Shown here: one piece after another, positions 10,601-21,262 of the stretch
Numbering within the stretch: the first letter of the stretch is position 1
Layout: every line of letters starts with the position of its first letter
Source of the DNA: Ichthyophis bannanicus
Lineage: Eukaryota > Chordata > Amphibia > Gymnophiona > Ichthyophiidae
Assembly: GCA_033557465.1 (NCBI GenBank)
Contig: CM066036.1
Coordinates: 720,081,828-720,145,827, forward strand
Length of the DNA: 64,000 bases
Direction: 5' to 3'
The notes under the pieces: generated by a model
Database searches by the model: none
What the model was told of the DNA's origin: nothing
Seen by the model: the letters and a program-made list of their open reading frames with translations, nothing else
Position numbers and translations under genes: made by a program

Positions 10601-12963
10601 AGTAAACGCTTTTGCACTCACATTCATTTTTGACACTGATAAAGCATCTAAACACTGGCCAAAACCTCTGAAAATCATCAAAAACAAAACATTTTTTTCT
10701 GGACACATCCCTGGTCTGTAGACTGTGGTGGCCTGGGGCTCTATAGGTTGCGGTACCCAGTCTTATTGGAGTTTAGCGTATGTTGTACTGGGACAAACGG
10801 AGGTATGGGTTGTTGGCCTGGCTTGGCTATTATCAAATGTCATTTGAATGTGAATAAAGCTGTAGCCTTTGATCTCCAAGCTCTGTAAATGTTTTTATTT
10901 GTACAATGAGAAATTTGGGTTGATAGCCTTTGTAGTAGAGGAAGAGCGCAGGGAAAGGGGCGGCTATTCCAGGCTGCCCTTGTTATTAACTTAAACTGTT
11001 GTCTGCCTGAATATGAACAGAGAAATAAAATCATCTAAACTTGCATGTGCTACAGTATTATACTGTTTATTTAGGTACAACGTTGCTCGGCAATGGAAAC
11101 TTATTTGCAGATGTGAATTATTTACAGCCCTTTTAAGTAATCCATTTTTAGGTGTGGCAAGGAAAAAAGCGCTGCATGAATCTTTAATGCGGGCCAGTTG
11201 AAGGAACCGAGCTGAGGATTAAAGACATTTTAGAGAAAAAAAACAAAAACAAATTGATATGGCCTGTTCAGTGCCATACTGCACCAGTGTGCTAATAAAT
11301 TGATGGATGGCATGTCATGGGTCTGGTATTTCTAACAAAGGTAGAATCATTTACCGTATACAGGTTAACCCTAGAGCTTTCTGGACCTTTGCATTGTAGA
11401 ATACAAAGTTCTTGATTTTGTACAGTGTGCAAATGTTCACCTGTTGGCATACAGAAGTCCGTCTTAACATGTAGCAATCAATATTTTGAACCTAGTAACC
11501 ATGCACTTTTCCGAGGTACGTTTCTTGGACTGCTACAGCAAGAAAAGGGAGATAAGATTGTCTATTTTCTTCACTAAGAATATTTCTTACAAGTGCCATG
11601 CCGCATAAAAGCTTGCAAAGCAAATCTTGACAAACAATTTTTAAGTCACCTACATTTCATATCAAAATGTTAGCTTGAAATGTGAATATCTAAAAACATT
11701 TTTGGGAAGATGTCCAGTATTTTGTGTGAAACGTGAAACTAGAAAGAGCTATTCAGCCAGACACTGGCACAGATACAAGGTTTCGAATAAGCATTATTGC
11801 ACCACTACACAGGCAATGCAATAAAATGTCACCTATCATGCTCTTTTGTTTTCTGAATTGTCTGAAGCTCATTGCTCAAATTTTGCATACATTAGAAGGC
11901 CGAACGAGCGTTACTTTTGTGTACAACATTCCATGCTAACTTCTCTCCCAGCAACCATTAAAGGTCATGTTTTGATGACTGAATGGCATGTCGGCACCTT
12001 ACTTCCCTTGAGAGGCATTCCCCAGGTACATGCAAAAGGTTATTAAATTACCTTCCAAGCAACACTATCTCTTCGGAAGAAAATAATGACAGGCTTTTAG
12101 AGGCATCAGAATGCTTTCCTTTTTTTTTTAAATAAGATGAAAGTGCAGCACCTAATGACCATTTTTGTGTGTGAGTCATATAGCCTGTCACCGGTGACAG
12201 GACAAATGAGCATAATGGCATAGCTTAAAGGGGAAAGGTTCATTTTAAATAGTGACAAATAATATTTAAATGGCATTGTTGGAGACCCATCATGCCTGTA
12301 AAATGTAGTTTGTATCTTCGCTACATCCTTTAATTTTATCACTGTCAAATGGTATTAGCCATTAACATGCAGCATCAGGTGCAGGAATAATTTTTAACCA
12401 TTAACTGCGGCCATAAGGAAACACAATAGAAGAGCTTCTGTGCTAGATAACTTCTTTAGTTCATAATTTTCAGTGTCAAACTGTTTTGCCATGCAATGAT
12501 TCTTTATAGATAAGCAAACTTTGGGCTTCCATATCTGAATCTTAATTCTTGCGGTCAACTTACTAAGGACCATTACTTTCAAAGTAGATGTATCTTTCCA
12601 TAGCGAAGATCAATATTGCATTCCTCATCAAATGAGTATAACATGAATTTGTGATTCCAAAGCATTATTATGAATGGGTCTTAAATGCACCTAAATTCAC
12701 TTGAGAGAAAGCTTGGTGAGGATTTTGGAGTACCAGCAATGATCCATCAATTTTAGAAAGACGATAAAAAGCTGTGATCTGAAGTGCCACGTCTACTCTT
12801 TCTTTGTGTTGTTCCATAATGGACAAGATTTATTAACAAATGATCCCTAATTTCCAACATGTGATATGCTATAACTGGGGAAGGGGAAGAGGTTTGGGAA
12901 GATGGTTGTTTTATCAGGAATTTTGCTATATTTTTCTCAAATTTGAGGTGATTTGATTATGCT
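10601..12963. other. Repeat-free AT-rich stretch; possible conserved non-coding DNA
   Basis: No mobile-element motif or convincing ORF is visible over about 2.3 kb, which is exceptional here. The stretch 11840-12600 is rich in homeodomain-type ATTA words. It holds the exact 18-bp palindrome CCTGTCACCGGTGACAGG at 12184-12201, which contains two facing TGACAG words (the TALE-homeodomain core). The composition resembles vertebrate enhancer-type conserved elements, but conservation cannot be tested here. Confidence 0.35.
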
Positions 12964-13152
12964 GGGGTTCTCAACCCAGTCCTCAGAACACCTCTAGCCA
13001 GTCAGGATTTCAAAATGACTACAATGAATATGCATGAGAAAGATTTGCATGCACTGGCTCCATTGTATATAAATCTTTCTCATGCATGTTCATTGTGGAT
13101 ATCCTGAAAACATAACTGATTAGGTGTGTCCCAAGGACTGGGGTGAGGACCT
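12964..13152. mobile_element. Palindromic foldback element (MITE-like)
   Basis: The left arm begins GGTTCTCAACCCAGTCCTCAG. The right arm is its diverged reverse complement, ending near GGACTGGGGTGAGGAC. The two arms pair along nearly their whole length around a centre near 13060, and each contains ATGCATGAGAAAGATTT or its complement. The structure fits a non-autonomous DNA transposon. No transposase is present, and the superfamily is not determined (hAT-like is a guess). Confidence 0.65.
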
Positions 13153-13459
13153 CTAGCTTATACTGTAGCAAACCGAGATCCCCAAAAAAGTAAACTCTGT
13201 CCTTGGAGGAATCCCTACAGGAAGATTTCAGACTCTGAATCATGATTTACAGTATTCTTCTTGGCCTACCTCTAACTTATTTTATAACATTAGTATTCAT
13301 AGAGGTACATATAATAGTTTGTATGATTTTAATGTTTCTATCTTAAAAAAATATATGATCTCATATTCTGCACCTGGTTACACAATCAAGGTCAAATAAG
13401 AGTTCAATCTGTCGGTCCGAAGACCCTGAAACAACCAAACAAATACAGATCGGGTCTTA

Positions 13460-14075
13460 TTTTATGCTCACGTGGAGTCCTATTCCAATGAGTACATCCA
13501 GGGCCATTGTGCGTCCGGTCGGAACTGGACTCACAGTGGCAGATGCGATTCTGATCCCGCGGGGCACGTCTAGCCCCTGTGGGATCAGAATCACATCCAA
13601 GCCTGTTCGTGCAGGCCCGGATCTGATTCCGGTCATCCTGCACGTACAAGCTCCTGCCCGGCTAACTCAGTCTAGCCCCTGAATGGAGCTGCAACGTCAT
13701 GGGGTCCAGTTGCCATGGCACGTGGCTCCATTTAGGAGCCGCAATCCCTAACTATTTTCATTCCCCACAGCCCAAGCCCCCGATCTGGCCTCCCAAGACT
13801 AGGGTTGGGCTGCGGGGAATCTCCTGCACGCCCTCCTTCCTTCGCCACACCCCAGGCCTGCCATCCCCTGTTGTCTAGGGGAACTTATTCCACCTTAGAG
13901 GTGGAATAAGTTCCCCATTCAGTCTGCCACGGATAGCTCACTGTCCGCCCTATCTCCGCCTCCACACTGCCCCTTTCCTGCCCCCAACTAGACTCCCCTT
14001 ACAAACTCCTTGAATATATGACTGCAGACTTATATGTACACCGGAGGCCGGGGAGTCTTGGTGGGGACAGGAAAG
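13460..14075 (+). repeat. Hairpin-rich dispersed repeat, copy 1
   Basis: Contains several hairpins in series: 13547-13592 (arms GATTCTGATCCC / GGGATCAGAATC), about 13604-13645 (degenerate), 13679-13735 (around GGCTCCATT) and 13878-13916. The last is a perfect palindrome with 18-base arms and a 3-base loop. The copy ends with a tail near 14020-14050 beginning GACTGCAGACTTATA that is shared with copy 2. GC-rich compared with the surroundings. No coding potential recognised. Confidence 0.7.
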
Positions 14076-15149
14076 GCAGATGAATAGCGGCGATTGATGT
14101 CCCAACATCCATCCCCACTATTCGTGTTACAGAATAGACCCCATAGTAATATTCAACACCCTTTTTGCTAATGTGTGTTTTTTTCATTGCACAATTGGAA
14201 TGACTTGCCCAGACATCGTACTCATACCTTCCACTCTTTTATTTCTCCTTAAAGTACGGCCTTATTCTGCCACATTCTGGTAGACACTTGCCCTTAACAG
14301 AGTGTATTCTCCCCAGTTTGATGTCTGCTGTATTGCTGCAGCCTATTCTATGGAAACTGATTTCCAGCTCACACTTCTCCTCCCTGACTCTTCTGTCCTC
14401 TCTTATCTTTTTTTTGGCCTCACTCCATTCCTATTATACCCTTGCCATCTTTTCCTCTCTTCACAAAAATTATTTAAGAGGTGATGCTTAAGAGGGCTTT
14501 CTGCAGATACAGCAGAGTAAGGAGACATGTTTACCAAACCATGCTACTCTGTAAAAAGTAGCACAGGGGCCCCCACCACCCTAGCAGCACATGTCAGGGT
14601 GGCAACTTGGTGGGACAGGGATGGATCATGTGCATTATATCTAATGCATTTTTATAGCGAATAACTGCAGGGTCACTGGCATAAGCTTGGGAATCTCTGC
14701 TCTAGTGAATCTTTCGAAGCACGCATGTTTATACTTGCAAACTGAGACCTTTTTTTAAACGTATGATGCACTCTCCCCCCACTCCCAAACATTATGGGAT
14801 GAATATAATATTTTGTGGGGAATAAAGCTTGCTTAGATGTAAATTACACATTTGCTTATGTATACCTTGAGTAATTTTCAAAAGTGAACTACCCAAAAAA
14901 TGTCTTTTGTCTGGAAGTACATGTATAAAAATGATAAAACAGATCATGCGCCCATTCGTAAACGTCAGTACATGAACAGCAGCCTAGGAATGCTTCTTGT
15001 TAACCAAACTAAAACCATGAGGGTTATGAAAGCTCACACATACTTTCAGTCATGTTAAGGAAGACGGCTTTCAGCCAGATCAATCTATCTAGGCAAGTAG
15101 AGTTTAAAACCAAGGAGCTAATTTTCCGACCACTGACCGCTGCCCCCCC
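14076..15149. other. Intergenic, no gene seen
   Basis: AT-rich with a pyrimidine-rich stretch around 14370-14460. A word like GACATGTTTACCAAACCATG at about 14522-14541 recalls one arm of the 'TTTACTAA' foldback family, but no partner arm was matched. Confidence 0.3.
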
Positions 15150-15840
15150 CCCCCACTATCACTATTCAGCAGTTCCACACATGGAGGCACATTCCAACAT
15201 GTGCGTCCAGGTTCCTGTGCACCCAATTGGAATCAGGACGCATAGAGGTAGACCCGATTCCAATCCCACAGGGCTAAACGTGCCCCGCGGGATCAGAATC
15301 GAGCCTAGGGTCTGTACGTGCAAGCCGGGACCTGATTCTGATCGGCCTGCATGTACAGAGCCATGCCCGGTTAACTCAATTAGGCTCCTGAATGAAGCCG
15401 CAGTGCCATGGCATTCCGTTGCCATGGCACCACAGCTCCATTCAGGAGTGGCCACCGACCACACTTTCCTTTCCCCACAGCCTGACCCCCCTTCACTTTG
15501 CTTGCGCTGCCCAGCCCTGCTAACCCCGATGTCTAGGGGGACATTCCAGCTCTGAGGTGGAATAAGTTCCCCATCAAGTCTGCCGACTCTGGACATACAG
15601 GGTCGACTTCAGAATCAGCCCTGTATGACTGGGGTCATGGACCGCCCACTGCCCACCCTAGCTCTGTCTCTGCACCATACTGCCCCTCCCTGGCCCTGTC
15701 TAAGCCTCCCTTTACAAACTCCTTGTTCATATGGGGAGGTTTAGACAGGGACAGCAAGGGGGATGAATAGACCCCATAGCCTTTGAATATCTGACTGCAG
15801 ACTTATATATACACTGGAGGCCTGTAAACACATATAACTC
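15150..15840 (+). repeat. Hairpin-rich dispersed repeat, copy 2
   Basis: Same order of hairpins as copy 1: 15256-15300, 15312-15358 (arms CTGTACGTGCA / TGCATGTACAG), 15385-15448 (arms around CTCCTGAATG / CATTCAGGAG) and a degenerate 15535-15572. A further segment around 15590-15660 (ACATACAGGG / CCCTGTATG) is also found in copy 3. The tail is shared with copy 1 at about 15790-15815. Confidence 0.7.
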
Positions 15841-16174
15841 TGTTTAAATATTGACCCCTATGCATCCGCCAATAGCAAGGTGTCTTTATCAGTGCTGTTG
15901 GGGGCATCTTTACTAAACTGTGATAATGGGTATGTTGACCTATAAAACCTAATGCTAAGTGGTTATTGTGGGATCACAGTAACCGTTACTGCCTGATAAA
16001 ACTAATAGTGCAGTAAAATTCCTATGGCAACCACTTAGAGTGTGACCCTATTCCAATAAATGAATATTGAAAGGTCATAGTGCACAGTAAACTTTTCTTA
16101 ACAAAAAAAAGTTTGAAAAGGTCTCAAAACTTGAAAAAAATCTAAAAGATACAGAAAAATGAAGCATACACTTT
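15841..16174. other. Intergenic with one possible foldback arm
   Basis: GGGGCATCTTTACTAAACTG at about 15900-15919 matches the start of the 'TTTACTAA' foldback elements seen at 17612, 20277 and 24436. The other end was not found. Confidence 0.3.
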
Positions 16175-17145
16175 CTCTCTTGGGTCCTCTCCTTTTATCT
16201 CTCTCCACTTAGTCCCTTGGTGCATTTATTTCCTCCCATGGTACCGTCTTTACACTGATGACTCTCAGATCTACTGTACCAAATCTCTGCCTGCTTATTC
16301 AAAATTTCTGCCTTGATGTCTCACTGCTGTCTGAAATTGAACTTGGCCAAAACTGAGCTCCTCATCTTTCCCCCAAAACCCACCTCTCCCCTTTCTCCAT
16401 TCTCTGTTTCTGTGAATAACACTATACTCCTCCCTGTTTCCTCAGCTTGCAACCTTGAGGTCATCTTTGACTCTGCTCTCTCTTTCTCTGTGCACATCCA
16501 ACAGATAGATAACACCTGACCCTTCTTTCTCTATAATATCAGCAAAATTCGGCCTTTCCTTTCTGAACACACTACTAAGACCCTTATCCACTTTCTAGTC
16601 CCTCCCGCCTTGACTATTCTCTCTCTCTCCCCTTCAATCTGTTCAAAACTCAGCTGCATGGCTTATCTTCTGCCAGTGTCACTATTTATTTATTTAACCA
16701 GTTTTCTATACCGCCTTATCCTTCAAAGTGGTTTACTATGCTCATGTAACCCCTCTCCTGAAGTAATTTCACTGGCTCCCTATCCATTTCTGCATCCAGT
16801 TCAAACTTCTCCTGCTGACCTATAAGTGCATTCATTCTCCGACTCCTCACTACCTTTCCTCTCTTATCTCACCCTACACTCTCTTCTATCTGTGCCCTTC
16901 TCTGTCTCTGCCATCTCCACACTTCATTCTCTCCACCTTGCTGCTCCATATGCCTGGATCCTGATGCTCCTCACTCTTGTTTATCACTTATGTGTATCTT
17001 ACCATACTGTAGTCCCCAGTTTAGTGATATTACTCATCGCGATTAGATTGTGAGCTCTGATAAGCAGGGACTGTCTCTTAAATCTATATGTATAGCACTG
17101 TGTACGCCTTGTAGAGCTATACAACTGATAAGTAGAAGCAGTATG
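16175..17145 (+). pseudogene. L2 LINE (family L2-A), 5'-truncated RT and 3' end
   Basis: The frame includes [13 protein letters not shown] (about 16330-16370), the RT palm/thumb segment. It is homologous along its length to the copy at 37765-38950, where RT motifs are clearer. The 3' end reads GTGAGCTCTGATAAGCAGGG, then TGTAGAGCTATACAACTGATAAG with a short simple-repeat tail, the family's 3' terminus. Many stops and frameshifts are present. A 49-bp insertion interrupts it at 16686-16734. Confidence 0.75.
16686..16734 (-). mobile_element. Very short LINE 3'-tail insertion
   Basis: Only about 49 bases, reading on the minus strand as a LINE terminus GGCGGTATAGAAAAC plus a TTAAATAAATAAA tail. 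It is flanked by ACTAT on both sides (16681-16685 and 16735-16739). The related L2-A copy at about 38536-38550 has the uninterrupted site (GTGTCACTATGCTC), which shows that this is a real insertion. Confidence 0.7.
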
Positions 17146-17611
17146 CATGTGTCTATCTTCCTATCTATCTGTTAGTCTGCTTCCCTCCTAAACTCTATAT
17201 GATCCTCTAGCAAAATAAATGTGGATTATGCTTAGCACAGTTCACGACAGGTAGAACATAAAGACCTATATGTTTTGCTCTTAAAGCATATTAACAAAGG
17301 TTAAGGTGCGTTGAGTAAAATACCTTTGTGGTACCCACTGGGGTCATTATTACTTTTGGGAGGGCTGTTGTACAGTTAATGCAAAGTAAAGTTTGGTAGT
17401 TCATGTTAACTGCATGCCAGATAACACAAAAGGCAGTTAGCACTATGCAGTAAACTGCACCTCAAGAGGCGTAGCTATCTGCTACGCTTGCAGTTAACAT
17501 GCAATAATAAACTCTGCACTACCTACAAGATGCCCATTCCCCACTTAACCCATGCCCATATGGCTTTTTCAGCACTAGGTGTTTAGCACAATCTCCCTCT
17601 AACACAATTAG

Positions 17612-18012
17612 AGGCATGTTTATTAAAGAACACACTGGTTTGGCGTGATTGGGCTGTGAAACTAGAGTGGAGGATGGCATCAACCTCACCCCATTGGGTT
17701 CCATTGAAGCATTCCTGACATGCAATCCAGCATGCGGGCGCTCTTAATATCATCCATTGAGGTGATGTTAAATGCACCCACACTAATGGCAACGTCAGTG
17801 GTTAATGTGCAGCCTAAATGGTTGTGCTAACCACGATGCACCATTTACCACCCACATCCCACCCTTAACCCTCCCTGTCCCTGCCTAATCACTTGTTAAC
17901 TGGTTAAGATGGGAGTTTTAGTGCAGGACCCTGTGCTAACCTTTAGCCTGGTACACTTAGTGCGTGACAATCCCATGCTAACCATTAGCATGATTTAGTA
18001 AATATGCCCTTT
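17612..18012. mobile_element. 'TTTACTAA' foldback element, about 400 bp
   Basis: Ends are AGGCATGTTTATTAAAGAA on the left and, reverse complemented, AGGGCATATTTACTAAATC on the right. The interior is non-coding. Structure and size fit a non-autonomous DNA transposon of the same family as those at 20277 and 24436. Confidence 0.45.
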
Positions 18013-20276
18013 AAAGTGCTGTTAGGACATAATCATTCTCACATTAAACAATTAAGGCAGTTTACTAAATATGGAATAAAGTCTTTTTTATTGTAATTAT
18101 ACAACTATTCACTTAAATGTTAAACTTAATTAGAGCTTTATTTTTTTTTATAGCTAAACTGCTCCTCAAAACTGGAAGATCATAATGACACTGAAAAGCA
18201 AATTGAAATGACAGCTGAAATATTCAGCATGACAGTCTCTCAGCCTGTAAATTTTGGAACTCAAATTAAATATTGCTTCAGAATTATATTAGACTTGTTC
18301 CTCCTTTCTTTCCTTTTTTTCGGGAGTGCTCAAAGCCAGAGGAGATAATATTTTTTCTGTACTTTTGAGCTGTAAAAGTTATAGTCATTTTTTTAAATGA
18401 TATCAGCTAAGGACTCAACATTAAATTTGGATGTAAAAAAAGCAGAACACTTAGAATGACAAATGATCAAACACTGACTATTCAAAATGGCCCTCACTTT
18501 CAAACTGAAAAATGGAAGGGATTGCAGATGTACACGAATAAATATAAAACCAAATGAGTTGACTTGAAGTGCGGCCGGCTTTCATAAACATGCTGCTGCA
18601 ATAGCATGTGACATTAATATTTAATTACAAAAGCACTGCTGCAAAATCTTTGAAATTAATGTTTTGCAAAATTAACATTCAGCGCACAGAAGCAAAGTCG
18701 TTCCAGGCGCGACTGTGATTAACAATGCCATTCACTTTACATATTATATTAATATATTATTCAAGCTATGAATTAACACCTCCTAATTTAAATAAGGTGC
18801 TACATACCATGATGAGCTAAATGCATTTCTTAAAATGGCCCATCTGATTTTTAGCAATCTGTGTTTATCATTTAATATTTTGTTATTGAATACTGTGCTT
18901 AGTAAGAAAAAAAAATACAACCTTCTGCTTTAATTTTCCAGTAAAGAAGATCTCATTAAACTAGAGCCTTTAGTAATATTTTAGGATTGCTGAACCAGTC
19001 AAGGCATTTTTGCTGGTCGCTTTGCCTGGCATCAATAAAGTAGTTTATGTTTGGTCTTTTATGTCCCAAAATAACATTTTTAGGTAAAAAAAAAATTTCA
19101 GCATTAACAACCATGATTATCTTTATTGTTCTAACTAGCCACTTGTTCCTATTGAAGCTCTGCATCCTTTCTCTATTATTTTCTAACTGGAAAACAAGGG
19201 GGCAGCTGCATGCTGAATTTAGGGTATATAATACAGACACTCAGGAACTCAACTACTTATAAATGTAGCACTTATGGGGAATCTTTATTTGTTATGTAAA
19301 AAAAAAAAATCACATTTTTAATTTAGGCCTGGTTTTGAGAATGAAATATTTTAGCATGCACCCATTTTGCTATTCCCGTCTAACCTGCCTAAGTGATTTG
19401 TTTGCTGGATCTTCAGATGTATTTGGAACTTGTTCGAATATGGCTTTAAAATATTTCTAGACTAAGTTCAATCAAGACTTGTCTCTGTCGCCAGAGCAGA
19501 GCAGTCAGGCAGTGAGGCAGTAAGGCTTTGGACAGGTGGAGAGAGACACACTTGATGCTTTGGCAACTAACCAGCCATGTTTTGAGAATACGGATTAAAG
19601 CAGCCACATAACTAATTTCACATTAGAAGCACCTGCGCAGAGGAATACCGTGTATTGCATATTCATCAAATTGTTTGTCTTCTATCACATCTATATTGCA
19701 AATAGGCTTGAGGGCTCTTACTTCCAGCGTTGCTTTTTTTAGCCTTTTTTTACACTCTGGAATACTTTCATCTGGTTAGTTCCAAAATTCTCAGGTTCCA
19801 AACCTTTTATTTCCTTACCAAACACAAGCCTAAGTCTCGAAGCTGCTGTACTCACATTGATTGCCTCCGAGAAGAACATCTACGCATGCAACATTTTTTG
19901 TTGACATAAGAAAATCTGGCAGGTTTTTAAGAAGAAAGAATTTATTAAACAGTGCAACTTGGAAACTCTTTATTAAACAATAGAATGAATTTAATTATTC
20001 AAAACCCTACTCACATCACATCCTTATCCTTTACCCCTCATTGACCCTTTTCCTTCAACATTAAACTGCCTCTTGTTCAACATAAAGTTCATACTATCAT
20101 TAATTATATTAAATAATGAAATAATATTTCTCCTATACTTTATTGAATTTAGAGGTCAATATTTTTTTATGTCACTGACCTTCTATTACACTTGATGTTA
20201 TAGCTCAATTGAACCTGCCCCAGTTCCACTCTTTGCCATTTTTACTAGTGGAGGGGTGTCAAGTTTAGCTATCATA
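18013..20276. other. Repeat-free AT-rich stretch; possible regulatory DNA
   Basis: No mobile-element motif or meaningful ORF was recognised in 2.2 kb. Around 18570-18960 there are many TAAT/ATTA words, ATTAATATTTAATTACAAA and TTAAATAAGG. This resembles homeodomain-rich vertebrate non-coding elements. Function not shown. Confidence 0.3.
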
Positions 20277-20712
20277 GGGGCCCTCCTACTAAAGTGTGTT
20301 AGGTTTCTGCACCTAACATGATTTTACACAAAACGTACGTGCATTAAGTGCAAAGCCTCCGTGCTAACTGTTGAGATACGGTCAGCGAGTTTGCGACAGC
20401 TCACTAGTACACGACACTCTCACTGTGGCCGCACGTAATGTCACCTACTGAGATGACATTAGGTGAACCCGCACTAATGTCAATATGGACAGCACGCGAT
20501 ATGTCCCTTGCACTAACTGCAATGTGCTCACTACGCCCAGTCGGTGCCCTACCCTGCCCATTTAGCATCCCAACGAGTCAGTGGAAGTTAGCGGTGAATC
20601 AGCATGTGATAAATGTCATGCCCCTAAGGTAAGTTACCACGGGCCCTTGTGCACAGTTACCACACACAAAAAAGGATGTTAATTGCTTACACACTTTAGT
20701 AGAAGTGTCCCA
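20277..20712. mobile_element. 'TTTACTAA' foldback element, about 436 bp
   Basis: The left end GGGGCCCTCCTACTAAAGTG matches the reverse complement of the right end, GGGACACTTCTACTAAAGTG (about 20690-20711). Non-coding interior. Same architecture as the element at 17612-18012. Confidence 0.5.
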
Positions 20713-21167
20713 TGGCCCTGTATTCACAACTTCCACTAGGGTTTCCTCAATTAACTGCAATGGGAGAAAGATAGGGCCCGATTTTAGAAGGCAGTGACAT
20801 GAGTAACAGCCCATGTTACCCGTGTAAATGTCTTAACCGGGATTTTCCAAAGACACTTACATAGGTAGTGCCTTTGGGAAATCCTGCTTAAGTCCCTAAC
20901 ATGCCTAGATGCTGTCCGCTTTGCATCGGGGTATGTTTGGGGCATTCTGGAGCGGAGCAGAGGTGGGGAATGGCATTAAGCGGGTTGCAGCGATTTTTGA
21001 TGCTGTCCACTTAGTGCTCTGCGCCTTAAAGATAGGCGAGGAAAACCCTCGCCTATCTTTAAGGTGCTGGGGCTAAATGTGCAGCATCGAAAATCGCTGC
21101 TACCCACTTAGTGGCTGCCGGCCTGTGCGGCGTGACCCAGATTTTCATTAAGGGGGTCAGCGTGCAG
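20713..21167. other. Intergenic with a short local palindrome
   Basis: GATAGGCGAGG ... CCTCGCCTATC at about 21032-21060 is a compact hairpin with few loop bases. Nothing coding was recognised. Confidence 0.4.
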
Positions 21168-21262
21168 GCTCTGATGAGCAGGGACCATCTTTTACATGTG
21201 TCTGTACAGCGCTGCGTATGCCTTGTAGCACTATACAAATGATCAGTAGTAGTAGGAGTACT
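21168..21262 (+). mobile_element. L2-A 3'-end fragment
   Basis: Ends TACAGCGCTGCGTATGCC, then TGTAGCACTATACAAATGAT with AGTAGTAGTAGG. It is the same 3' terminus as the L2-A copies at 16175-17145 and 37765-38950, without any coding sequence. It could be a SINE sharing the L2 tail. Confidence 0.6.

Noticed and set aside
13460..15840. Two similar direct copies 1.7 kb apart as an LTR pair
   Set aside because: No TG...CA ends, primer site or polypurine tract, and a third inverted copy far away shows a dispersed repeat.
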